This document shows, in pieces, positions 1 through 12,100 of a DNA stretch of 64,000 nt; position 1 is the first letter of the stretch, and every line of letters begins with the position of its first letter. Position numbers and translations under genes: made by a program. The notes beneath the pieces were generated by a model, which saw only the letters and a list, made by a program, of their open reading frames with translations, did not search any database and had not been told where the DNA came from. The stretch lies in the NCBI GenBank assembly GCA_023846275.1, contig CM043871.1:29666569-29730568 (forward strand). The letters run 5' to 3'. Source of the stretch: Vanilla planifolia (lineage: Eukaryota; Streptophyta; Magnoliopsida; Asparagales; Orchidaceae).

Positions 1-1130
1 CACAAGGTATAAAATAGGATACCTGGAAACGTATAGAGAAATTTAGGGGTCTAGTGTTAGAGAACTCAATTTCATGCACCACATCAAGTTCTTTTGTATA
101 AACCCTTATTAAGGGTGATATCTTCAGCTTGTATTCACATGAAATGTCATCAGAAGCAAATTCCTTATCTTGGAACCTAGAAAAAAAATTTGGAATGCTG
201 GATGTCCCATTAAGATCTTAGTGTTAGTTTGGAGAATCTTAAACACGCTCTTACCTTTTTCAAAGCAATTATACAGATTCAATATTCAGCTTACCTCCAA
301 GTATCCTCATTATCCTAGTGAGGGCTCCATAGACCATACTTTTGCAGATTATCATCTGGGAAAGATGTGGTCTTTCTTTGCTAATGTATTGGCAATTTAA
401 TAAGTGAAACCACATAACATTAAGAAATTGCTCAATAATTGGTGGTAGCAACTCATTGAGAGCTCAGTAGGGCGTGAAGTACTTTAAATCCTTCCAATGT
501 TAATATGCTATAGTATCTGGAATGTAAGAAATAGGAAATGCATGAGGATACTAATCAATCAGATATAGCCATTATCAATAATGTTATCAATAGTTATTAC
601 AACATATTTAATTGCTTCCCTCTAATGCAAACTAAGTAAGAGGATAAGTTTATGGTGTTGTTTGGTCTAGTTCCCCCGTTTAGTCAAATAAGAATTGGAG
701 ACGAATTTCTCATTTGGAGATTGCCACCTACCAGCAAAGTGAAGCTCAATGTCCATGGTAGCTGTAAAAAGGAAAGATCTATAGCTGGAGGTATCATTTA
801 GAATAATAAAGGGAATTTAATACAAGCCTTTGCATTTTGAGATGGTCGTAGCTTGGTTATGGAAGCAATCGTGATCGTTATAAAAAAAAAGTTTGGAATT
901 GTGCAAAAACAACAATTTAACTATGGTTGAAATTGAATTTGATTACATCACATTACTTAAAATGATCCAAGAGAGTCTAAAACTATATTGGAAACTCATT
1001 GAATGTATTCAGCAACTCAAGCTTAAGTTTGAAGCTGTTTTAGTGGAATGACATTTCATATATAAAGAGGGCAAGAAAGTTCCAAAAGTATAAAACAATG
1101 GATCAATAGAATATGCACAAACATGGGTCA
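1..1130 (+). mobile_element. LINE (non-LTR retrotransposon) 3' remnant: zinc-binding RT tail and RNase H-like domain
   Basis: Reading the + strand with frame changes gives the C-terminal part of a plant LINE ORF2. At 170-400 is a zf-RVT-like segment (KIWNAG...VLVWRILNTLLP, then CPHYP-like and IDHTFADYHLGKMW). At 720-1120 is an RNase H-like (RVT_3) segment with KLNVHGSCKK, then AGG-II, GNLIQAFAF and, near the end, HFIYKEGKKV. Stops and frameshifts interrupt it, so it is a dead copy. The 5' side, with the RT, lies outside the window. No poly(A) tail or target-site duplication could be fixed. The domain order is typical of plant L1-type elements. Identification rests on motif spacing, not on a search. 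Confidence 0.7.
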
Positions 1131-2049
1131 GTTATAGTATTCCAATTCAATTTAGAGCTCTAATGAGCATGTGAAAAGCTCGCTTGCCTTACATTCATTC
1201 TTCGTACAAAGTACGAAGTTTGATTGCTCAAGGGGAACATTGATATGATGCTTAAATTCAAAAGCTTTGGAGACACTACGAAAACAACATACAAAACAGT
1301 TTATCACATCATATTAGATGACCTTTCAGTTCCTCTCTTCCCGCCTCTGAATGATTGGATCGTTGATCGCATTGGACTAATACGACTGAAGATTGTCTAT
1401 AAACAAATAAACCTCATGTGGTACTGTTCGCAAAGGTGGCTTATTGGATTTGAACAACTGCTGCTATGGTCTTTTACTAAGTTGGGGTTAATACTGTTTA
1501 GAATTTTTGCTCATCATAGCTGGACGAGTTGCTTATTCCACTGATCAGTCAATTGCATTCAAAAATAAAAAGTTGGATGGCGCATTACACTGAACTGGTA
1601 TGATCATTGTTTGTCTCTTGACGATAGATTCCGCAATATTACTATTCATCATGTTATGCCTTCAAATTAGGTCAACTACCAATTTGTTCTGCTATGACGC
1701 AGAGTTGGTATTGTTCACTTTTGTGCATTTATCATCACTAGATGAGTTGCTTAACTCATGCATTAGACAAATATGTTAACATCTAACAAATATGGTGCAA
1801 TCACTTTTGATATGTTGTCACGCTCTAATTCATTGAATTTTTATGATCACCAAACCGGGCATGTGCAAAGTAACATTCGGAGTGAAACGAAACGAGACTT
1901 CCACTCATCCTTCTTGGACATTGCTGTGATACATTTATCTTCTTTTATGTACAATATAAGACCCCCAAGTTCATAAGCTAATGTCGAATTATACTTTTTT
2001 CAAATCATGATATAAAAAAATCTTTGAGATAAACAAAAGATGCAAAACT
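1131..2049. other. Unassigned stretch between the LINE remnant and the Gypsy remnant
   Basis: The open frames at 1224-1544 and 1773-1976 show no recognisable domain and no splice context. The sequence is AT-rich and may be decayed transposon. No function is proposed. Confidence 0.4.
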
Positions 2050-4100
2050 TTGGTATTCCCCCTTAAGAAATTAGCTCTAACATCAATTATGTTAGCTTGT
2101 CGATTGTGCCAGTACTTTTAAGCCTATTTTATAAATGTGGTAATTGATCAACCTTTGAAATACATTCTCTAATTGATAAAAGTTTCAGTAAATTGCAAAA
2201 ATGGGTAATTGAGCTTGGTGAGTTTGAGATTAACTTTGTTTTTATTCATCTTTGAAATATCAAGTTTTAGTTGACTGTTTGATTGGGAAAGCGGGGGGAC
2301 TCTTTTAAAGCAAAGCTCATATTACTTGCAAACCCTTGGTAGCTATTCATTAATGATGCATTCGATGAAGGATCTTGTATGGTCGGATTTGTTCTCCTCA
2401 GGCCAAATCAAGTCAAATTAAAACGAGCAATTTGAGTTACATTCCTTTCAATTAATAATTAGGTTGAGTATTAAGCCTTGATTGCTAGTTTTATGTTTGC
2501 TCTGAGGTTGCAAGTGAAAAACTTGGAAGTCTTCAATGACTCTCTGCTTGTTGTTAATCCAGTTAATGGCTTGTTCAAGATTGTTGATTGAATGCTAAAA
2601 GTCTATCGATTACTAACTTAATCTCTTCTCTAAAAGTTCAACCAAGGAGATGTAATTCAAATTTCTTAAGAGTAGAATAGCAAAGTTGGTCTATTGGTCA
2701 AGAATGAAAAGCCTCATAAAGATTTCATCACTCATTTAGACAAGCATTGAGATACAAGATGTCTTTGTTTAACAACTTTGGAGGCCTCTTTGTTGGATAG
2801 ATCCCCTGGAAGTTTACTTCACCTCAAGTTAGGACTTTTTGCCCCTTAAAAATCTAATGCAGGGGGGGGGGGGGGGGTTTGGCATCAACTTCAAAGATAT
2901 GTCTTAATCGAAGGGCAGCTCTAAAGTCTAAGCTCGAGATAATGCAAGGGGGGTTTGGCATCAACTTCAAAGATATGTCTTAATCGAAGGGCAGCTCTAA
3001 AGTCTAAGCTCGAGACCTTGCTTCGGTGTGTTCATTCTTTTGAAGTTTAGGACATCATTGAGTAGATCCATTCAGGAGAGTATGTTGATCATGTCTCAAA
3101 TTGTAGTTTGTCATGAAAACTATGTATCAATGATCTGGTTAACCATGCAGAGAGACATTGCTTAGTTTCTGAGAAGATGTAAAGGTTGTTAGATTCATGC
3201 TTCTCTTCCTCAATAGTCAATAGATGAGATGAAAGCAATAATTGTTTTCTAGCCCTTCTTATTTTTGGGGATGGATTTCCTTAGCACATTCCTGATTGCT
3301 CGAAGTGAAAAAAAGATCATTGTGGTTGTTGATTATTTCTCTAATTTGATTAAAGTTAGGCTTCTTGTTGTCTAAGTCACCATTGAGGTTTGGACTTTTG
3401 GTGGACAGGCATCTTAGTTGGCTCAGAGTTTCTTCAACCATTGTTATTGGCAACACAACAATGTTTCAAGCTTATGAGCTCCAATATAAAAATTATGGCT
3501 ATCATCTTAAGTACGTCTCAGTTGCTTATCCTAGAACTAATGGCTAAGCCGTAGTAGTAAACGAAAGTCTTCTCAAAATTGTAAAGTCCATTCTAGAAGA
3601 CAAGAAAGTTTGGTGGGTTGATGAACTTCTTGGTGTATTGTAGGCATACCAAGTCACAACTTTTGTAACCATAAGCAAGTCACCATTTTCTATTGTCTAT
3701 GGGTTTGAAGGTATACTTTTGATTGAGACAGTCTACTTATCAAGTTCATAAGCTTCGTTTTGTAGCCTTACACTAGATGCTTAGTTATCCAATGAGGAAG
3801 CTTGAAGGCTAGAATTGGACTTAATGAAGGAGAAATAAGTCCTAGCTCATCTTAACTAATTAAATAGAAAGTGAAGTATTAAAAAATATTATAACAAGTC
3901 AATTAGAAAATGCTCTTTTAAGGTTGGAGATCTCGATTTTAGGAAGTATGAGATCTTTCAACTTCAAGAAGGCCTCAACAATATTGCTCCAAATTAAGAA
4001 GGATCATACTTAAACAAGGTTGCTGAACCAAATGAATGCCAACTCCATGCCAAGTGAAGCTTTGAAATCCCCTGATCTTGGAGTGGAGACCACTTGAAAG
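2050..4100 (+). mobile_element. Ty3/Gypsy pol fossil, Tat-like: RNase H and integrase
   Basis: Joined by eye across frameshifts, the + strand gives the 3' half of a Gypsy pol. RNase H begins about 2050 (KLALTSIMLACRLCQYF, VVIDQPLK) and continues to about 2640 (VFNDSLLVVNPVNG). Integrase follows at about 3000-3760, with KKIIVVVDYFSNLIKV near 3305, then YVSVAYPRTNG near 3510-3545, W-VDEL and SPFSIVYGFEG near 3710. A C-terminal module FKVGD is near 3920 and an APN-EGSY-like segment near 3985. The W-EL...YGFE-LL-E layout is what Tat-lineage Gypsy elements show. RT, protease, gag and the 5' LTR are absent upstream, so the copy is 5'-truncated. Many stops show that it is inactive. Confidence 0.75.
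2855..3015 (+). repeat. Tandem duplication, 85 + 76 bp, with a variable G run
   Basis: Two adjacent copies begin TAATGCA and end CTCGAGA: 2855-2939 and 2940-3015. After the G run they look identical over about 60 bases. The copies differ mainly in G-run length (16 against 6) and one extra A. The duplication lies inside the Gypsy pol fossil between RNase H and integrase, so it arose after the element died or helped to break it. Confidence 0.9.
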
Positions 4101-4799
4101 AATTCTATTAATAATTTGTTTCTTATTTTTCTTCTTTTTGTGATTATTGCCAAAGTTATTACTTGACTTGTCCTAAGCTATCCATAAATTCTACACTTTG
4201 CACCATGCCTTTGTATTCTGAAGATTTTATTAGCTTAGATGAAACAAATTCTTAAGTTCAATGATCACATTTTAGAACATCTTAAGGATTAATAGTTATG
4301 TTTTAAAACAACATGGTCATCTGAGGCTTAAATTAAATTTTATGCAAAGAAAATTTACCTCTCGAGTTACTTTTTTAAGTCATTTAAATCAAAATTTATT
4401 TGATGTAATTCATTAATTCCAAATCATTCAAGACCTTAACTTATATAGGATCAACATTAGTACAACTATTCTTGCTTGATCTTGACAATTCGTTTATCTG
4501 AAACTTATTGAAGTTGATTATTTCTCAATCACTTCTAATATGTTATTGATTCTTAATTCATCATTTTAAATCAATCTCATGATAATCATTCACCTATTTA
4601 GATTTACTAAAGACATGATTACCTTAAGGAAAATTCATATGTTATTAAGGTTTTTAACCTAATTTTGTCAAGTATAAGTCAGTTTCTCAAGAAAGCATAG
4701 GTCAATTTTGTGTGTGGGTATAACTTATGATGTAAATCCAATTAACCAAGTCGCATCTCAAGTTAATAATTCAAAAAGTAATAATAAAAAATACATAGT

Positions 4800-7110
4800 T
4801 AATTATTTAAGAACTCTTTTAAGGATTTTTTTTGAAAGTTTGAGCCTTGATTCTATTATTATCCTCTTAAGTTGAAGCATTAAATCCTCTATAGTGGACA
4901 ATTTAGTTAATTCTTTCCTTATTGCTCTTTTGTCATAAATCATTGTCATGAACACCAAGAATCCCTTTAATTGGCATAATCTACCACTTGTCATAGAAGA
5001 GGGGCCTCTTGAACTTATTAAAAGCCTCCTTCAATGTTGGAGGCATATGCTTCTTCTTGGTCTTAGGATCCCTAATTCTTTGGTCTTTTTCTTCGAGTAT
5101 GCTCTTGTACTTGTTTTCAATCTCCTTATGGGCTTTAATTATCTTGACCTTCTTCATAAAATACAAATCTCATTGCATTTTGATTATTAAAGGGCAATCC
5201 TTTGATGAAGGCACTTAGAGGGAAAATTTAAGATAAGTTGAAAGCCATGAGGGTTGATCAAAATGTTCATTGTAATCTTTTTAACAAAGTTCAAAGTTAA
5301 TTGAATCTCTTCTTTTAGTTTAGTGCTACTTTTTGTAGTGTTCTTCATCGGAGCCATGATCAAAGTAGTCTAATTACTAGGGCTCAAGGATCAAGGAAGC
5401 AGGAAAGTAGAGAGCTAAGGAGCGAGTAAAGGTTATAGCAAGGGTTAAGGGTCAATATAACCACTCTTAGGGATTATCTATCATTGGATCTAATCAACAC
5501 ATCAAAATGATCAAATGGTTAGTAATAACCTTGCCTCCTCAGTCTTCGGAGATCATTTTCTAGACAATTAGAGTAAGACATTTTATCGACATTAAGGAAT
5601 TGAAACAACCATTTTTTGGAAAAAGATGAACTTTCATGACAAATAAGAAGGCATGTAATTTTTCATAAATGCCCTTTTGATTTCATTAATTTAAAATTTT
5701 TTGTTGGATCACATAAGTATAAAGAAAGAAAAAAAAATTCAAAAATGCCTTTTAAAGTTAGTCTCTCATAAAAATTCTTTTGAAATTCTTTGCCTTATCT
5801 ATGGTGCTCATTAAGCTACCTTCTCTTGAAAGCACTTTCAAGGATAAAGAGTTCAAATAATTTCTAAATATTATTTCTTTTTTTTTTGTATGAAAATAAA
5901 GTACCATCCTTGAGACCCCTCCACAACCTTATTAAGAGAACAGCTCAGCTTGCCTCGTCAAAAATTTTCTTGGAATTTGAGGCAATTCTTTTCCTTTTTT
6001 TCAATTTCTTTCATTTATGTAAAAGGAATTACACTAGCTTGGTCCTTTAGTAACTTCATCTTGTTCTCAGGTTGATTTATCTTCCCTTGACAAGAGATGA
6101 TTTTATTTTCTGAGCTAGCTTTTGAGATCTTTAAAGCAATTTTCTTATCATATTGATATTTCATATTCTTCTTTATTTATATAAGTGTACTGTCTTAGAA
6201 AGCTTATGGGATATTAGCCAACTAGTGCTCACAATCTCAAGGTCACTTCATACCTCTCGAACTTTCTTGAGGTTTTCCTTCAGAGCTTCTTTTAGGTTGT
6301 TTATGATTATGATCAGATCCTTGTTAAATTCTTTAGGGGGAATAAAAATGCTAGGAATAAAATTGTCTTCCTTTGAGAGCATATGTGTCGTCTCTTTTTG
6401 CGTAGTTTGGAAACTCAAGAGGAGCTTTTGTGTTTGTAGCTAAGGAAGATTGTTTGTCAAATCGATCCCTATTCTTATGATTTTTTATAGGACCATATCA
6501 GGTGGGAAGCATCTAGAGTAGTCTTCCCTTATTTTTCTCTCTCTTACCTCGAGTTGTCTCTCATGGCAGTGATCTCTTCCAAAGGATACTTATCTCCCTT
6601 GTTATTAGTTAAGGGAGTTGTCTCTTTCTTGCCTTATATATTAGAGAAGGACATTGGGAAAGGCAAAGCTAAAATATCAACAATCCCTTTAAAATATGGG
6701 GTTTCTCTAGACTTCTTGGTGATATCAGCATTATCAAAAGGGATTAGGGAGTCCGAATCTCTAGCAATTTTAATCTTTACCAAGGAAACCTTCACCAATG
6801 TGAAGTTTTCTCCTTGATTGCTGTAACAAAATACTCTTTTAAAATTCCAAGAGTTTCTTTTGGTGATGAGACTAACCGCTTTGTTTTTGGCGATGGTTTT
6901 GGAATCTCAATTGTTGTGGTTTTCTTTTGCGAGGCATTTCCAATTTTTGTCTCTTCTCTTTTCCTTTTAGGATATTCATCATCAATCAAGGGAAGATTAT
7001 CTAGAGTGTTCAGCATTATACTTGGCCAACCCATGGTTGCATTCTTTTGCTTGGGAAAATCAAAAGATTTGTTGATGAGGGTTTTAACCCTAATCAGTCC
7101 AGTTTAAAGT
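4800..7110 (-). other. Antisense coding-like segment inside the Tat-like element (unrecognised protein, broken)
   Basis: Between the integrase end and the 3' LTR, the - strand holds a chain of open segments: 7034-6792, 5166-4981 and 4994-4803. They are linked by stretches with stops. The translated product is hydrophilic and lysine-rich: one segment has LPLIDDEYPKRKREE and IEIPKPSPKTKR, and another has EKDQRI-DPKTKKKHMPP followed by EAFNKFKRPLFYDKW. I recognise no catalytic domain. Some Tat-lineage elements (Grande- and Retand-like) are known to carry an extra ORF in antisense between pol and the 3' LTR, and the position and strand here fit that. Whether it belongs to the element or is an unrelated nested insert cannot be settled by eye. 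Confidence 0.4.
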
Positions 7111-7284
7111 GAAAGTTGATACATCATCCTTTATATCAAATAAGTTAAATTAACTCACTAACTTCAAATTTTAAGATTGCATGCTACTTTTCGTTGTTTC
7201 ATTTTCATTCATTAAATGAAGACAATAATTCACCTATTAAATCTTAGTCATTGGTTTGGAATATAGCTGCATGGTGAGCATTAG

Positions 7285-8005
7285 TGTTAGGCACTTCAAG
7301 ACGATCTTATCGAGACCGAAGCCTCGAGACATGTCTTCCGATGTTAGACCCTTGAGATTAGTCATTCAAGGCTAGCCCTTCAAGGCCTAATCTGAGGCCT
7401 TTCTTTTAAAACCAACTTGTTGAGACCCTTCCATAGCGTAGGTCTTACATCTTCAAAACTTAAGCTTCTACCAAGCAGTTATAACTAATTTAGTTATATC
7501 AATAATCAAGATCCGACCTAGTGATTATAATTAATTTTGCTACATTATTAAAAGTTGAGCTCTCATCTAACGATTATAATTGATTCTACTATGTAATCAA
7601 CAATGGTCAAAATTCTTACCTAATTTTTCTAATTAAGCAACATTACCAAGAAGCATACATCAACCACTTTAGCTAGGCCGTTGTAATAGAATAACAAAAT
7701 GACAGTTGTAATTCTTTTTATTTGAAGTCAACAAGTTTGCATATGTTATCCATTTTTTTAACCATAAATAGACCTCTAAGGTTCTAGTTTAAGATATCCC
7801 GATTTGATCTGATCTTATTCAATCTTTGGAAGTCACTTTTTTTCTTCTATGCAAGGTTCTTTTCATTTCTCTTCTCCTTTTCTTCTAACTGGGTTATACT
7901 TGGCCTATGAGGATCATAGGTTCTCTTTCTCTTCCTTTCACTTTGTAACTCTATTAAAGCTCTCAATAAAGTAAGTTTTGCTACATATCTGTGAATACAA
8001 AGGCA
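7285..8005 (+). repeat. Probable 3' LTR of the Tat-like Gypsy element
   Basis: The start is placed at TGTTAG (7285), just after a purine-rich GGTGAGCATTAG stretch that could be a decayed polypurine tract. The first 150 bases are rich in TCAAG/CGAG motifs. A promoter-like CCATAAATAGACC lies near 7763, then a pyrimidine-rich U5-like stretch near 7830-7950 and a CAATAAAG signal near 7965. The right edge (about 8005, at GGCAACA) is an estimate. No partner LTR is found upstream, so the pairing is inferred from position only. Confidence 0.45.
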
Positions 8006-8054
8006 ACATCAACTATTACCATAAGTTATGAAGTTGTTGTATGCTTTAGACTTG

Positions 8055-8350
8055 TGACATAGCTCAACACATCCTACATTGCATGTCATAAGTACAATGT
8101 CTTGGAACTTAATGTACATCAGGTTCAAAATCAGAAAACTTGCAGGTGCTCTGAGAAATTTTAGCTCTCAAAATGCATCTATAACTTGACGATGAGAACA
8201 CACTCTTAGAAGCATAGGAGATTTCACAAAGTGAATGGAGGATGTGCAATTGATCAGGTCAACATCGGGTTTGATCGGTTTATTCTGTTCCATCACAAGT
8301 TTTCTCACTAGTTGTCGGCTACGTGACTTTGGCAATCCAATTTCCAACAA
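8055..8350 (-). pseudogene. Possible Copia RNase H fragment
   Basis: The - strand frame from 8350 contains RQLVRKLVMEQNKPIK followed by TSSIHFVKSPMLL and a histidine/arginine stretch. This resembles the end of Copia RNase H, where the usual layout is RQLL-DLG, DN-SAI-L-KNP and RTKHI. It is short and broken, with no LTR attached. It could be a chance match, so confidence is moderate to low. Confidence 0.35.
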
Positions 8351-8793
8351 AGCAAACTACTTGATGCCTTCCTCATACTTAAACATTTGAACCAAATCAT
8401 CTATTAAAAATACCAGATGACCTGAAGGAAGATATCTTCACTAAAATTAGGCAGTATTCATGATTGGTTTAGTTGTGAAGGCCATTATAGAACTTGACCT
8501 TAAGTCCTTGTAAGGTTGGATGTCAGGGGTTTTAATGGTTCCTGCAGATAATATTAAGTAAACCTTGTGTATATGATTTAGGTTTAGTTCAGTAAAGTAA
8601 CACTTGAAATTTGGAAGTGTTATTCAAGTATGAAACGAAGGGGATGGGCATCTTCAGTATAATTACTTGAGTGCTGTAGTCTTCATTTCTGGGATAATTC
8701 ACTATGCATCTGTTTAGTCTTCTCTTTGAATAGTATTGGAAGATCTATACTATGTGCATTATCTTTGGTTAACAGATATTTTTCATGGTTTAG

Positions 8794-9086
8794 ATAATTT
8801 TGATTGATCTGATCCTTCACAAGAGCAAGGCATACCGGCATCTATTGTACAATATGCTGAATTTGGAGAACAATAACTTCAAGGTAATTTGAACATACTA
8901 CTAATATACAACCCTAAAAGCACTTCTATTGTTGCTCATGTTTTTGGAATATGATTTATTGGTTTGTTATAAGCTTTCATTTGTGGACCTTTATTTTTCC
9001 TTGTGATGCAGTGCTTATATTCTGCATTGCAGTGAAGTTTTCTTAGCTTGTTTGTATTCAATAGTGCCTAACTTGTTTTTTAGTGT

Positions 9087-9124
<38 letters not shown>

Positions 9125-12100
9125 ACATATACACACATACATATATTGCAATTCTTTTGTTTTTGCATATTGTCATCTTAGACTTGTAATGAGGAAGGTT
9201 TCTTGTTATGACGGAGTTGCGGCAAATTGTATATTTAGCTGTTCTCATTAGAAGGGATTAACGATTGCTCTTACTGTTGTTGTGTAATTTTGGCCTCATA
9301 ATATGTCTCTTAATATGGAGCATGGCAATGAAAGTTGGGCATAATTTTCATTCCATGAATACCTTAAGTTAATATGGGAATTCATTTGATCAAGTGATTG
9401 TGTTAATTATAAGTTAGAACCTGCATTAGTTAAGATAATAATGGAAATGCATAATTTAAAAGCTAGTGATACATTAGTAAAGATAATAATAGGAATTCAT
9501 TTGGGTTTTTTTCCGTATATATATCGGAACACATTTCATAACTTCGAACAAATGATTGCTTTACCTTTGTTGGCCCTTTTGAGAGTTTTGCCTCCTTTTA
9601 ATTTATTAGTGGTCATATAACATTTGTTGCTTGCTCAAAATGCTAAAAATTATGGGAGGGCAGATTCCAATTGTATTTTGTATATCTGGTGTGCACACCT
9701 GTGTTTTGTCTGCTCATGTTTTAACCTTCTACAATTAGAAAAAGTCATAGTATTACCCTCACATGTACTAACTTCTCTTAAACTTTTATTTACTACTAAC
9801 TTAACATATTATTTAACCTTGTATGCAAACGTTGTTCAAGATGGCACCATATTCTATATATAACTAGCTTTCTATTTTGTATATTCGGAGCAATAGGCAA
9901 TTCATTTGCTCTATAATTGGTACATTCTTATGAGAGTTTGCACAATTCAATACTATCACAACTTAGCATTTTATAACATTCTACTGCCAATAATAATGGC
10001 CTTTTTCAACCAATTCCTATATCTATCTAATGAAGGAATAGTATAAAACTTTGAGGATGCTAAAGAGAACCCTTGAATTGGTTGAGAGAGGGATCTATGT
10101 ATGGGTTGGAAGAAAATAGAAAATTGTTACATGCTAAATAAATTAAGAGTTGTATTAGTAATATTTTTCCAAACATCTATGAGACCATATATTATCTTAT
10201 GGTTTTTGTTAATACTTGCATTTGATGATGTTTATAAATTTAAATAAGCTTTGGATTTAGTTTAAAAAGAGGAATATTGAGAAAGAACTAGTGGTTTTAT
10301 AAAGCAGAAAACTCTTGATTTGGTTTTGAATCTAGGTTGGCATTGTTCACTTTATAGTTTTAGGTTGGGTATGGGAGTTGTGCGACCATTTTGATTGGAG
10401 AATGGTCACGTGCTCAGATGTTGCGATGGATGGCATGGTGGTCGTATGGGATGCAAGAGTTGCATTATTGAGCAGTGACCATGCTATTTGTGTGGGCTAT
10501 TGGCTAAATGCAGACATTGATTGAGAGGATGTAAATGCTACAATACTAATGACGAAAGCTAAAGTGTTTAGATGACAATTAAGACGTTAGGTTTGCTAGA
10601 GGCATTCAATGAAGAGAAGGGGATGGTGAGATGATGGGGTAGTGGTGATGAGAGGGGCAACTTTGGATCAAAACTTAGAGCGGAGAAACCTTATTTTTCA
10701 CCTATTTGCTTCATAAGAAACCTTCTTGATTCTCTATTGATGACAAATCAGCCTCAAAACCTCTTCTTTTTTCATTCTATTGCAAAAATAAATATGTACG
10801 AGTAGTTAAAGACCAAAAAAGACAAGAATACCTTTAACTTAATGAAATAATAATAAAATATAAAACAAGAAAATGTGTATAAACAAATAACAACTTATTA
10901 CAGGTGTCATATGTGATATGATATAACCCAATAAAAATAAAAATACTAATAAATTAGTAGAACCACTTGTGGGCCCTTTTGTTTTACAATGTGGTCATGA
11001 TTTGATGCAAAATTAGATCTCTTGTATTTTGGGCTTTAGGATAAGCTTGATATTGTCCCTTTGGTACACCCTGTTATACATTAGTCTACTCTATTGTTAA
11101 AAACTTTATATTGTAGAGTTATATTTTTAGTGCATATTCATTAAACAAAATATAAATCTTTCCAAATTCTTCTTAGTGAACAAAACACAAATGAGGGATG
11201 GCTTTTCTAGTATATTTGAAAACTGTTAAGAACAAAGGTTCCTATAGGAAAGATATTAGTGAAACAATAATAATTAGAATACTTAATACAAAGACCTCTA
11301 TGGACCATTCATTAGATTTATCTGTGACGAAGTTTTTCTTATAAGGGCTTTTCATATATTAATCTTTATAAAATAGAAAAAATTTAATATCAATAATATT
11401 TTCATAAAACAAAAATGATGATAACTTTAAAACATATTTAATAGTATTCATATTTTTTTCATAATTTAAAACTCTTCATATAAAAATTTTTGAATAATAG
11501 AAGAATATAATTCTCTAGATAAATAGACAATAATAATTAATTATTTTGATAAAATTTTCTAGAAGACTTAATTTTTTTCATTGATTTAGCATACTTAGAA
11601 TTATTAGACCTAACTTGTTAATTAAATTAAGAATGTTATAAAAATCACTTCTAGATCTTGTAAAGAAAATATCAATGTACATAGATGTATTCAAAACATC
11701 TTCACTCTTAAGATTAAGGTTACAGGTTACTTCAATTTCTTTTATTCATTTTTTTTATTTTTTATTTTTTGTCATTATCAGTAAAAGGGAATAAATTTTT
11801 TCTCCAATTTAAGGGTAGGCATGTAGGTCATTTTCTATCTAATTTTTACAACTAAAAATTTTTAAATTAGCTTTAATATGCATAGATGAATTTTTTATTG
11901 TTGGTGGATCAAATGTGGAAAATGGGTATAGTTTATGTTGAGCTAAGGAACTTTCAATATTTTTAAAGCCAAACTTATAAATATTATTTTGATAGTTTTT
12001 ATCATGTTATTTAAAATAATATTTAATCCTTAAATAATTTTTTTATTTGTAATTTCATAGAAATCCTCTTACAAACTTTTATTTTTTATTTAAGATAGTT

